Source of the DNA: CAZRRV01 sp964406705
Lineage (GTDB): Bacteria > Bacillota > Clostridia > Oscillospirales > Acutalibacteraceae
Direction: 5' to 3'
Assembly: GCA_964406705.1 (NCBI GenBank)
Contig: CAYOSS010000007.1
Span: 1-33,801, forward strand
Length of the DNA: 33,801 bases
Made by a program: the position numbers and the translations under genes. This document shows, piece by piece, positions 14,416 through 22,674 of the stretch. The notes under the pieces were generated by a model. That model was not told the DNA's origin. It saw nothing but the letters and a program-made list of their open reading frames with translations, and made no database searches. How positions within the stretch are numbered: position 1 is the stretch's first letter; every line of letters starts with the position of its first letter.

Positions 14416-16482
14416 ATGAAAAAGCAAAAGCGGCTTCTCACACGCGTAATCGGCATTTTGCTTGTCGCTCTCCTGGCGTTCTCCTTCGCGGTGCCGACGC
14501 TGGCGACCGAGAATCTTCGCATTACCATTCATAATGCCGAAGGTTTGCCGGCGATGAAAAACGAGCAGTTTTATGCTTTTCAGATCTTCAGCGGCACGCC
14601 GAACAGGGAAGGCGAAGCTAAGCCTAACGACTGGAACGCGCAGCAGTGGGATAATTGGACGTTAGCCGACGTTGGTTGGGGAAGTGCGTTTACTCTTTCT
14701 GGCCGCACACAGTTCATGCTTGCTTTGAATCGGCTTAACGGTGATACTCCTAATATTGATACGCTATGGCCGGGTCTTATTGTGGATGGTCAGAATGTAT
14801 TTGCTAAGTGTGGTTCGATTCCGGCTAAGATTGTAAGTGTGCTTGTCGGCAAATCAAACGCTTTCCTTCAGGCGTTCTGCCGTTTTGTACTGACGGGCAG
14901 TGTGGAAATCGAGAATAAGCAATCGCAGGTTGCCGGGTGGCTCGACACTACATTTGCGGTAAAATCTACCGCTACCAATGACGAGAGCGATCCATCTAAT
15001 GATGTATCAAATATTGAGGTACACGATCCCGGCTACTATCTTATCACCGAAAACTTTAGTGATCACGGCGAAGAACTCAATGTGGAAGCGCAGTATTTTG
15101 AGGGTGTCTCCGAGTTCATCCTCGCCGTGCTTGGCAACCAGGATATTTACCTGAAGGCTTCCGTGCCGACGGTGGACAAGAGCATCCTGACGGTTGACGA
15201 GGACACTAAAGAGGATCAAAAGCTGAACGGCGACGCCGCGGGTATCGGCGACACTGTACAGTTTCTGCTCGACGGCAAGGTTGCCGAGAACATCACGGAC
15301 TACACGGAGAATAATTACTACTACTCATTCCACGATACTCTTTCCAAGGGTTTGACTTTTTCTGGAAATGTTAAAGTTTATGTAAGAACTGATTATCTTT
15401 TCTTTACATATCCGTTTCTCATATCTGAAGACAAATATTCTATTACTCTTCCTGACCCTACAGCTGATGGTACGTCAGGGGAGACGTCGTTCTCGATTAC
15501 ATTTGAAGATCTTAGAAAAACATTAGCCGACATTTTTGCTAAGGCAAAAGAAGACAGTATTTGGAAAGTTGATCCTTGGGGAGTCAATGCTACATTTTCA
15601 ATGAATGTGCCTCAATTCAATAGCCATATCCACATTTACGTCGTTTATGAGGCTACCCTCAACAGCGATGCCGTTATCGGTTCCGCCGGAAACCCGAACG
15701 ATGTGTACCTTGAGTACTCCAACGACCCGAACAGCGACCAGCACGGCAATACCACCAAGGACAAGGTATATGTTTACTCCTTCGGGCTGGATTTGACTAA
15801 GAAGGGATCTGATTCGAGTCACGACGATGAGGGATTGCCCGGCGCGGGCTTCCTGTTAAGTAGGGAAGTTGACGGGAAGAAAGAGTACGCCTTCTTTGAA
15901 ACTGATGTGAAAAACCGTAAGCTCAAGGGCTGGACGCCAGCCGAAAAAGTTGATGCGTTGGTAGAAGAGTATAATGAAGCGAAAGAAGCATACCTTAAAG
16001 CAAAAGAAGCAGAAAAAGATGCCGCTAAAAGGTTGCTCGACGCCAGAAGGTCTGTTATTAGCTCTTATTTGCTAACGTCCGGCGTCGCAGGTAAGATCCC
16101 CGACGTCACCGGTCTCGACGAGGGGACGTACACCCTCACCGAGGTTGTTACCCCCGACGGGTACAACACGATGGAGCCGTTCGACTTTAAGATTAAAGCT
16201 GTTATAAGCGAAAAGACAGGAACCTTGCTCGAACTCCAATATTATCATCCTGCAAATTCTGAAAAATACACAGCTCATTACAGCGGTGCTTTTGGGCATG
16301 AAGTTTATCATTCTGGGCTTTTCCCTGAGACCCTCGTGAACCAGAAGGCTCCGTTCCTGCCGTTCACCGGCGGTATCGGTACGATCATCTTCTACGTGCT
16401 GGGTCTCGCGCTGATCGGCGGCGCGGTCGCGTACTTCGTGATCAGCTACCGCAAGCGCAAGAAGCAGCAGTCCACTCATTAA
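14416..16482 (+). CDS. Major (backbone) pilin, LPFTG-anchored, isopeptide-forming
   Basis: 688-residue surface protein expected to form the pilus shaft by sortase-catalysed lysine cross-linking. Signal peptide about 1-31 (MKKQKRLLTR start, cleavage near TLATE). An N-terminal domain runs to about 245. The junction IYLKASVPTVDKS (about 244-256) resembles the pilin-motif region of Firmicute backbone pilins, making K247 or K255 the candidate polymerisation lysine. A second immunoglobulin-like domain covers about 260-450. A CnaB-type domain follows (FGLDLTKKGSD at 456, LPGAGFLL at 474, E-box YTLTE with E576). It is interrupted by a charged helical insert (about 508-548, rich in Glu, Lys and Ala). 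LPFTG 648-652, membrane helix 655-676 and a basic tail end the protein. ATG 14416 follows AAGGAAG. Composition is mosaic, down to about 28% GC locally. Confidence 0.9.
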   Translation: MKKQKRLLTRVIGILLVALLAFSFAVPTLATENLRITIHNAEGLPAMKNEQFYAFQIFSGTPNREGEAKPNDWNAQQWDNWTLADVGWGSAFTLSGRTQFMLALNRLNGDTPNIDTLWPGLIVDGQNVFAKCGSIPAKIVSVLVGKSNAFLQAFCRFVLTGSVEIENKQSQVAGWLDTTFAVKSTATNDESDPSNDVSNIEVHDPGYYLITENFSDHGEELNVEAQYFEGVSEFILAVLGNQDIYLKASVPTVDKSILTVDEDTKEDQKLNGDAAGIGDTVQFLLDGKVAENITDYTENNYYYSFHDTLSKGLTFSGNVKVYVRTDYLFFTYPFLISEDKYSITLPDPTADGTSGETSFSITFEDLRKTLADIFAKAKEDSIWKVDPWGVNATFSMNVPQFNSHIHIYVVYEATLNSDAVIGSAGNPNDVYLEYSNDPNSDQHGNTTKDKVYVYSFGLDLTKKGSDSSHDDEGLPGAGFLLSREVDGKKEYAFFETDVKNRKLKGWTPAEKVDALVEEYNEAKEAYLKAKEAEKDAAKRLLDARRSVISSYLLTSGVAGKIPDVTGLDEGTYTLTEVVTPDGYNTMEPFDFKIKAVISEKTGTLLELQYYHPANSEKYTAHYSGAFGHEVYHSGLFPETLVNQKAPFLPFTGGIGTIIFYVLGLALIGGAVAYFVISYRKRKKQQSTH

Positions 16483-16770
16483 CAACCGCGCGCTTATGAC
16501 GGACGCCCGCCCCGGCGAGCTTTTCCCGATCCCCGGCGACCTCCCGGCGGTCGCCCCGGGCCGAGAGGGCTAAGAAGGGCCGGCGACCGTCTGCCGGGGC
16601 TACACCCGGCGGCATATACCCGTTCGGGGCCGGGTTTCCGGCCGACACCATTCGCCTCCCGGCATAGTTTTCCCCGCCGGGGGTAGGGCAATTTTATTGC
16701 CGGAACCGTTCCGTGGAGGGCGGGGCACCACCGACCCGCTCTCCCCGGGTACGCCGACAGGGAGCGTCTT
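16483..16770 (+). promoter_or_regulatory. Hairpin-rich gap between major pilin and sortases
   Basis: No gene seen. GGCGACC (16535-16541) pairs with GGTCGCC (16549-16555) in a strong stem soon after the pilin stop codon, and further GC-rich stems follow. A perfect small hairpin GGCAATTTTATTGCC (16687-16701) has the same GGCAAT ends as the dispersed repeats. There is no T run after the large stem, so I infer partial termination or 3'-end protection of pilin mRNA rather than full termination. I see no convincing promoter for the sortase genes. Confidence 0.4.
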
Positions 16771-17691
16771 ATGAAAATCGGCAAGGATCGGGCGGCGGAG
16801 ACTGTTTCCGCGTCGCCCGAAAAGCGCAAAAAACGGGGCGTATTGCCCGCCGTTATCGCTTTGCTTGCCCTTTTGGTGGGGCTTTCCCTGGTGCTGTACC
16901 CCACGGTCGCCGAGTATATCTCCTCGTTAAACTTTAAGCGGGAGATTGATGCTTTTCGCGGCGAGGTCGGCGCGATGGGCGCGGCGGAGAAGTCCGACCT
17001 CCTGGACAGCGCCGAAAGCTGGAACTCAGAGCTGCTTTCCCGCGGCACCCGGGTAAGCTCGCTTTCCGCAGACGACCGCGCCCGCTACAACTCGCTTCTT
17101 GACCCGTCGGGCACGGGTATGATGGGCTATGTCGAGATAGCCAAGCTCAAGATTTACCTGCCAATTTACCACGGCACGGACGAGAGCGCGCTCCATAGCG
17201 GGGTCGGGCACTTGGAGGGCTCGTCCCTGCCCACGGGCGGCAAGGGCACCCACTGCGTGCTGTCGGGGCATACGGGGCTGCCCTCCGCGAAGCTGTTCAG
17301 CAACATCGACCGCCTGCGTAAGGGAGACGTGTTTGTCCTCCACATTTTGGGCGAGACGCTGACCTACCGCGTCGAGTCGTCCGTGGTGCTCACCCCCGAG
17401 CAGGCGGAGCGGCAGGACATCGACCCCGAGGCCGACATCTGCACCCTTATGACCTGCACCCCGTACGGGGTAAACACCCACCGCCTGCTGGTTCGCGGCG
17501 TCCGTATTCCCAACCCGGCGCCCGGCACCCCCGGCTACAGCGACGACGGGGAGATTGAGATACCTATGCCGGCGGGGCTCAGGGCCGCGCTGATTCTGTT
17601 CCCGGCGGCTCTGGTGGCGGCGGTTCTTGTCGTGGTAATACGCAATCGCAAGCCCCGTTTGGCGAAAGGCGGTGATCCCGGTGGCACGTAA
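16771..17691 (+). CDS. Class C-like pilin-polymerising sortase 1
   Basis: Membrane-bound transpeptidase that should cleave pilin sorting signals at Thr-Gly and join them to a lysine of the next pilin. 306 residues with the class C layout: short cytoplasmic basic N-terminus, membrane helix about 24-43, extracellular sortase barrel, second membrane helix about 268-290 and basic tail. Catalytic residues: H167 (LSGHTGL), C229 (TLMTCTPYG) and R238 (NTHRL). YNSLLDPSGTGMMGYVEI begins the core. The lid region before it (about 88-102) lacks the usual Asp-Pro-aromatic anchor. ATG 16771 follows GGGAG by six bases. The gene overlaps the second sortase by 11 bases. Confidence 0.92.
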   Translation: MKIGKDRAAETVSASPEKRKKRGVLPAVIALLALLVGLSLVLYPTVAEYISSLNFKREIDAFRGEVGAMGAAEKSDLLDSAESWNSELLSRGTRVSSLSADDRARYNSLLDPSGTGMMGYVEIAKLKIYLPIYHGTDESALHSGVGHLEGSSLPTGGKGTHCVLSGHTGLPSAKLFSNIDRLRKGDVFVLHILGETLTYRVESSVVLTPEQAERQDIDPEADICTLMTCTPYGVNTHRLLVRGVRIPNPAPGTPGYSDDGEIEIPMPAGLRAALILFPAALVAAVLVVVIRNRKPRLAKGGDPGGT

Positions 17692-18766
17692 ACGGCATTC
17701 TTCCGGGGCGCCCGAGCCGGAATCGCTCAGCCGCACGCCCCGCTCGGTCGATGGAGAGCCGATCAACTGCATACCCGACTTGTCCGACCGGGAGAAGCCC
17801 CAAATGTTCGGGCAAGAGACGCCCCGCTCGCCCGAGCCCGAGAAGCCCCGCCGCAAGACCGGCGCTTCCAAATCCAGGAAGCCCCGCCGCAAGCCCTCCG
17901 CCGGGTACCTCGTCGCCAATATCCTGACCGCGCTGTTCGCCGTGGCGGGACTGGCGCTTATCCTTTACCCCTCCATCGCGGACGCCGTCAACCGCGCGGT
18001 GAACGGCGAGGCGATTGACACTTATAAGCAGGCTACCGCCACCCTCGGCGAGAGCAGGTCCGCCGAAATGCTGGACGCCGCCGCCCTTTTCAACGAGGAC
18101 CTGGCGCGCGACACCCCCTACATCGGGCGGCTCTCCTCCGCGATGATGTCCCGCTACGAGACGCTGCTCGACCCCACCGGCACCGGGGTTATGGCCTACC
18201 TCGAGGTCCCCAAAGCGAAAATCCACTTGGCGGTCTATCACGGCACGTCGGAGAGCGTCCTTCAAATGGGGGTCGGGCACCTTGAGGCGTCGAGCCTTCC
18301 CGTCCCGGGAAAGAGCACGCACACTGTGCTGACGGGCCATTCCGGGCTGCCGTCCGCGCGGCTGTTTACGGACCTCGACCAGCTGCGCCCGGGGGACACC
18401 TTCACCCTCACCGTGCTTGGCGAGACCTACACCTACCGTGTCACCGAGATGAAGCGGGTCCTCCCGGAAGCGCTCGAGACCCTTCGTATCGAGACGGGCA
18501 AGGAGCTGTGCACCCTCGTCACCTGCACCCCCTACGGGGTGAACACCCACCGTCTCGCCGTGACGGGGGAGAGGGTACCCACGCCCGAAAAGCCCGCGCC
18601 GCGCCCGTCAAAGGTTAAACGGGCTCTTAAATCATCTTGGAACCGCACCTATGTGTTCCTGCCACCGGTGCTTTTCGCCGGGGTACTCGTTGCCATTATT
18701 CTTATAAGACGCCACCGCCGACGCAAGCGCGCCGCGTCCATCCAAACGGAAGAAGGAAAGCTATGA
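17681..18766 (+). CDS. Class C-like pilin-polymerising sortase 2
   Basis: Second membrane transpeptidase of the pilus locus, 361 residues. It is longer than sortase 1 because of a Pro/Arg/Lys-rich cytoplasmic N-terminus of about 75 residues (SPEPEKPRRKTG and similar). Membrane helix about 76-97, sortase core with H220 (LTGHSGL), C282 (TLVTCTPYG) and R291 (NTHRL), and a second helix near 322-345 followed by an Arg/Lys-rich tail. The lid segment again lacks Asp-Pro-aromatic. I prefer GTG 17681 over GTG 17672 because GGCGGTGAT, close to the perfect ribosome site, lies at proper spacing. It probably handles a different pilin (for example tip or base) than sortase 1, which is inference. Its TGA overlaps the next ATG. 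Confidence 0.92.
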   Translation: MARKRHSSGAPEPESLSRTPRSVDGEPINCIPDLSDREKPQMFGQETPRSPEPEKPRRKTGASKSRKPRRKPSAGYLVANILTALFAVAGLALILYPSIADAVNRAVNGEAIDTYKQATATLGESRSAEMLDAAALFNEDLARDTPYIGRLSSAMMSRYETLLDPTGTGVMAYLEVPKAKIHLAVYHGTSESVLQMGVGHLEASSLPVPGKSTHTVLTGHSGLPSARLFTDLDQLRPGDTFTLTVLGETYTYRVTEMKRVLPEALETLRIETGKELCTLVTCTPYGVNTHRLAVTGERVPTPEKPAPRPSKVKRALKSSWNRTYVFLPPVLFAGVLVAIILIRRHRRRKRAASIQTEEGKL

Positions 18767-19668
18767 AACGGGTTTTGAGGATCTTGCCGCTGCTTTTGTG
18801 CGCTATAATTATGTTTTCCGTTCCCGCTCTCGCGGCGGAAAAGGGCAACATCACCGTTCGCTTCTTCCGAGGGGAGGAGCCCGTCGCGGGAGCTGAGTTT
18901 GAGGTTAGAAAGGCCGCCGATTGGGACGGGAACACCTACCGGCTTGTGGCGCCCTTCGCGAGCTACTCGGTCCCGACGCCGCGCGACCCCAACAGCGACG
19001 CCTGGAAAGCCCTCGCGTCCACTCTCGCCGCCTACGCCGCCCGGGATGACATTCCCGCCCTCGCGACCGCCGCGACCGACGAGGAGGGTGAGGCGTTCTT
19101 CGATAACTTGGCGGACGGGCTCTACCTCGTGACCGGCGCCATGGTGACGCTCGACGATGGCACCCGGCTCTACCCTCAGCCCATGCTGGTCACCGTCCCG
19201 TTTACGGGGAACGACGGCACGCCCGATTACGACGTTGTGACCGAGCCCAAATACGACGAGGAAACCGGCGAGAAGGTCAGCCGCAACGTCATCAAGATTT
19301 GGAAGGACAGCCAGAACACCCTCAAACGCCCCGCCGAGATTACCGTCCAGCTGCTGTGTGACGGCGAAATTTACGACGAGCAGACCCTCAACGAGGAGAA
19401 CAACTGGCGCTACAGCTGGGATAACTTGGACGGCAGCCACACCTGGCAGCTCACCGAGAAGACCGTCCCGGAGGATTACACCGTGTCCGTCACGCGGGAG
19501 GGTATCACCTTTACAGTTGAGAACACCAACGACAACCCTCCGCCTCCGCCTCCGGAGATCCCTCAGACGGGGCTGCTCTGGTGGCCCGTACCGGTGCTCG
19601 CGGGGCTCGGCGCGGTCGCGCTCGGGGTCGGGATTTTCCTCATAGTTCGCCGCAAAAACAATGCGTAA
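18763..19668 (+). CDS. Small CnaB pilin with proline-rich stalk, probable pilus base (FctB-like role)
   Basis: 301-residue secreted protein. Signal peptide 1-24 (cleavage near ALAAE). An N-terminal domain (about 28-160) starts ITVRFFRGEEPVAGAEFEV and includes GLYLVTGAMVTLDDG, a SpaA-type fold. A CnaB domain (about 175-256, VIKIWKDSQN, WQLTEKTVPEDY, FTVENTND) has lysine and E232 placed for an intramolecular isopeptide bond. A run of prolines (259-264) precedes the sorting signal IPQTG (266-270), which differs from LPxTG in its first residue. A membrane helix and Arg/Lys tail follow. Proline-rich tails before the signal are typical of base pilins that anchor fibres to peptidoglycan. The ATG overlaps the sortase 2 stop (ATGA), with AGAAGGA upstream. 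Confidence 0.85.
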   Translation: MKRVLRILPLLLCAIIMFSVPALAAEKGNITVRFFRGEEPVAGAEFEVRKAADWDGNTYRLVAPFASYSVPTPRDPNSDAWKALASTLAAYAARDDIPALATAATDEEGEAFFDNLADGLYLVTGAMVTLDDGTRLYPQPMLVTVPFTGNDGTPDYDVVTEPKYDEETGEKVSRNVIKIWKDSQNTLKRPAEITVQLLCDGEIYDEQTLNEENNWRYSWDNLDGSHTWQLTEKTVPEDYTVSVTREGITFTVENTNDNPPPPPPEIPQTGLLWWPVPVLAGLGAVALGVGIFLIVRRKNNA

Positions 19669-20239
19669 GAGAAAAGCCGCCGTGGTGTTGATCGCCACGG
19701 GCGGCGTTCTGCTTTTAGCGGCCCTCGCCCTCGCGGGTTACAACCTCTGGGACGACGCCAGAGCCGCCCGAGCAGCCCGGAACGCGCTCGCCGCGATGGG
19801 CTCGACATCCGACGGGGCGGACTACGCCCCCGACCCCAACCGCGAGATGCCCACCGTCGAGGTTGACGGCTACCGCTATATCGGGAAGGTCGCCGTTCCC
19901 TCGCTGGATCTGGAGCTTCCCGTCCTGGAGCAGTGGGATTACCGCCGCCTGAGGATAGCCCCCTGCCGCTACAGCGGGACGGCGTATCTGCCGGGGTTCG
20001 TGATTTGCGCGCACAACTACAGCCGCCATTTCGGACGAATAAAAAACCTCGCCGCCGGGGACGAGGTCATTTTTACTGATTGCGACGGGGCGGAGTTTCG
20101 CTACACCGTCGTCGAGATCGATACTCTGGGCCGCACCGATGTGGAGAAAATGCTCAGCCCCGACTGGGATTTGACCCTCTTCACCTGTACTCTCAGCGGC
20201 CGCACCCGGGTCACCGTCCGCTGCCGCCGGGCGGGGTAG
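19661..20239 (+). CDS. Small single-anchor sortase, likely wall-anchoring or signal-specific
   Basis: 192-residue sortase with one N-terminal membrane helix (about 6-27) and no C-terminal helix, so it differs from the two class C-like enzymes. Core strands begin YIGKVAVPSLDLELPVLEQ (73 on). Catalytic residues are H118 (ICAHNYSRHF), C176 (LTLFTCTLSG) and R183 (RTRVTVRC). Extra cysteines (C102, C141, C188) are unusual. It resembles short class B/D-type sortases found in Clostridia pilus loci; I leave the class open. It may attach the IPQTG base pilin and hence the finished pilus to the cell wall. It overlaps the base-pilin gene by eight bases and is the last gene of the operon. Confidence 0.85.
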   Translation: MRKRKAAVVLIATGGVLLLAALALAGYNLWDDARAARAARNALAAMGSTSDGADYAPDPNREMPTVEVDGYRYIGKVAVPSLDLELPVLEQWDYRRLRIAPCRYSGTAYLPGFVICAHNYSRHFGRIKNLAAGDEVIFTDCDGAEFRYTVVEIDTLGRTDVEKMLSPDWDLTLFTCTLSGRTRVTVRCRRAG

Positions 20240-20669
20240 GGAGACGCTTTTCGCGCGGGGCGTATCCAATGGCGGTACCGGGTAGGGTCATCGGGAGAGT
20301 CCCTCGAGCCCTCGGTGCCGCGCAAAGAGTGTTCCGCGATTGCAACGGGTAACTTTATCGGGGAAATCCCTCGCGTTTGCCGTTATGGTAAAGCCCTATG
20401 CCGTAGTGCGCGTCGGTTGCGGCTCGTCCCCGTGGCGGCGCCGGAAAAGCCTCGATACGGCTGAAGTCGCGGCGCGGCATTAGTCAAACCGAGAGAAAGT
20501 GAGCTGCGGGGAGGAACAATACGGAGAAATCCGCGAGGCGGTGACAGCGACGCGCGAATGGCTCGGCGAGGCTGTTAATGCGTGGCGCGGATGAACCCTC
20601 GAAACGGCGAACGCGAAATACAAGCGAACCCGCGAAGCCGGGAGGACCCGGCTCGAGCGCCGGGGCTGC
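20240..20669. other. 430-bp gap between convergent pilus operon and ligA
   Basis: No gene recognised. The right end has CCCGGC (20647-20652) pairing with GCCGGG (20659-20664) just after the ligA stop on the minus strand, but without a T run. The rest is GC-rich and includes purine-rich phrases such as CCGAGAGAAAGTGAGC. I considered a degraded group II intron or structured RNA but could not recognise a conserved core. No terminator for the pilus operon is evident. Confidence 0.4.
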
Positions 20670-22652
20670 CTATCCGTTCTCCGTCATCGCGACAAGCTCG
20701 TCCTCGCCTATCACCCTGACGCCGAGCCGCCGCGCCTTATCCAATTTGCTCCCCGGGTTTTCTCCCGCCACCACATAATCCGTCTTGCCCGAGACAGAAG
20801 ATGCGACCTTTCCGCCCGAGGCTTCGATCCGGCGCGCGGCCTCGCTCCTCGTAAGGCTCGGGAGAGTCCCCGTCAGCACAAAGGTCAGCCCCGTGAGCGG
20901 CCCCGCGGCGGCGCCCTCTTCGGCGCGGGGGTCCACGCCTAACGATTTGAGCTCGCTCACCAGCGACATATTTTCCGGGAGCGAGAAGTAGTTCCTAACG
21001 CTCTCCGCCATAATGTCGCCCAGCCCGTCAATGGCGACTATCTCGTCCGCCGTTGAGTTTGCCAGCCCCTCGAGGCTGCGGAACCCCGCCGCCAGGAGTT
21101 TCGCCGCGCTTTGTCCGATGTGTCGGATACCGAGGCCGAATATCAGCCTGTCGAGCGACGCCGAGCGGGATTTATCGATGGCGGCAAGCAGGTTGTTCGC
21201 GGTCTTTTCTCCGGTGCGTTCCAGCGTCAGCAGGTTTTCTTTAGTGAGTCGGTAGAGGTCGGCGGGCGTGGACACCAGTCCCGCGTTTATCAGCTGCTCC
21301 ATCACGGCGGGGCCCAGCCCCTCTAAGTCCATCGCGTTGCGGGAAGCGAAATGCACAAGGTTCCGCAGCGTCTGGGCCGGGCATTTGACGTTGGTGCAGC
21401 GAATAGCCGCCTCCTTCGGGTCGCGGAAGACCGGCGCCCCGCACGATGGACACACTGAGGGCATCTTGTAGACGGGGTTTGCCCCCGCGTGGCGGGTCAC
21501 CCCCACCACCTCCGGGATAATGTCCCCGGCTTTCCTCACCAGGATAGTGTCCCCCACCGCGATGGCCTTCTCGTTGATGAAATCCTCGTTGTGCAGTATC
21601 GCTCGGCTGACGGTCGTCCCCGCCAAGTGGACGGGGCTGAACACCGCCGTGGGAGTGAGCGCCCCCGTTCGTCCGACTTTTACCTCCACCGAGAGCAGGG
21701 TGGTCTCCTTCTCCTCCGGGGGGAACTTGTACGCGACCGCCCAGCGCGGGAACTTAGCCGTGCTGCCGAGCTTGACCCTCAGCGCCAGATCGTCCGCCTT
21801 CACCACGACGCCGTCTATATCGAAATCCAACTCCCCGCGCCCGTCGCCTATGCGCTCTATCTCCTCGATCGCGCCCTCTATGCCGGTCACCCTGCGGTAG
21901 GAGGGCAGCACCGCGAAGCCCAGTGATTTTAGGAAGTCCAGCGACTCTATGTGCGAGGAGAACTCCCTCCCCCTGATCCTCTGCACGTTGAATACGAAGA
22001 TGCTGAGCCCCCGTTCCGCCGTGATAGCGGCGTCCTTTTGCCGGAGCGACCCCGCCGCCGCGTTGCGCGGGTTCTTGGGGACTGGCTGTTCCGCCAACTC
22101 CTGGGCTGCGACGAATTTCTCGAAGCTCCCCCGCGTCATATATACCTCGCCGCGCACTTCCAACTCTCCCGCAAAGTCAAGCGACGCCGGGACGCCGGCT
22201 GCTGTGCGCAGGTTCTCCGTTATATCTTCGCCTACATCGCCGTTACCGCGCGTGGAGCCGCGCTTCAGTCGCCCGCCGCTGTACTCCAATGACACCGAGA
22301 GCCCGTCGATTTTGGGCTCTACCGAGTAGACTATCTCGCGCCCCTCGCTCTCGCGCAGCTTCTCGTCGAACGCCCGCAGCTCCTCGAACGAGAACACATC
22401 CTGCAGGCTCTCCATTCTCACCTTGTGGCGCACGGGGGAGAATTTCGCGCTCGCCTCCCCGCCCACTTTTTGCGTGGGGGAGTCCGGCACGCGCGTCTCC
22501 GGGAACCTTGCCTCCAAGTCCTCCAATTCCCGCAGCAGCGCGTCGTACTCAGCGTCGCTGATTTCGGGCGAGTCGAGGTTGTAGTAAAGGTTGCTGTGGT
22601 AGGATAGCAGGCGGCGGAGCTCCCCGGCTCTCTTTACCGCGTTCTCGTCCAT
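20670..22652 (-). CDS. ligA: NAD-dependent DNA ligase
   Basis: Seals nicks in duplex DNA with NAD+ during replication and repair. About 660 residues with all family domains: N-terminal Ia domain (YYNLDSPEISDAEYD), adenylation domain with KIDG (K114 takes the AMP), OB fold, four-cysteine zinc finger (CPSCGAP then CTNVKCPAQ), helix-hairpin-helix repeats (GLGIRHIGQSAA, AIDGLGDIMAESV) and a C-terminal BRCT domain (GLTFVLTGTLPSLTRSEA). The ATG at 22652 is preferred over a GTG at 22664, because the GGGAGGAG ribosome site abuts that GTG, although spacing to the ATG is rather long. It lies about 22 bp after the antiporter gene in the same direction. Confidence 0.97.
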   Translation of the reverse strand: MDENAVKRAGELRRLLSYHSNLYYNLDSPEISDAEYDALLRELEDLEARFPETRVPDSPTQKVGGEASAKFSPVRHKVRMESLQDVFSFEELRAFDEKLRESEGREIVYSVEPKIDGLSVSLEYSGGRLKRGSTRGNGDVGEDITENLRTAAGVPASLDFAGELEVRGEVYMTRGSFEKFVAAQELAEQPVPKNPRNAAAGSLRQKDAAITAERGLSIFVFNVQRIRGREFSSHIESLDFLKSLGFAVLPSYRRVTGIEGAIEEIERIGDGRGELDFDIDGVVVKADDLALRVKLGSTAKFPRWAVAYKFPPEEKETTLLSVEVKVGRTGALTPTAVFSPVHLAGTTVSRAILHNEDFINEKAIAVGDTILVRKAGDIIPEVVGVTRHAGANPVYKMPSVCPSCGAPVFRDPKEAAIRCTNVKCPAQTLRNLVHFASRNAMDLEGLGPAVMEQLINAGLVSTPADLYRLTKENLLTLERTGEKTANNLLAAIDKSRSASLDRLIFGLGIRHIGQSAAKLLAAGFRSLEGLANSTADEIVAIDGLGDIMAESVRNYFSLPENMSLVSELKSLGVDPRAEEGAAAGPLTGLTFVLTGTLPSLTRSEAARRIEASGGKVASSVSGKTDYVVAGENPGSKLDKARRLGVRVIGEDELVAMTENG

Positions 22653-22674
22653 GGTCGGGCTCACTCCTCCCGGG

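Noticed and set aside
20420..20640. Degraded group II intron after the pilus operon
   Set aside because: A few purine-rich phrases are suggestive, but no recognisable domain V hairpin or reverse-transcriptase remnant could be found by eye.
22653..22664. GTG start for DNA ligase
   Set aside because: It directly abuts the GGGAGGAG ribosome site with no usable spacing; ATG 22652 is more plausible.
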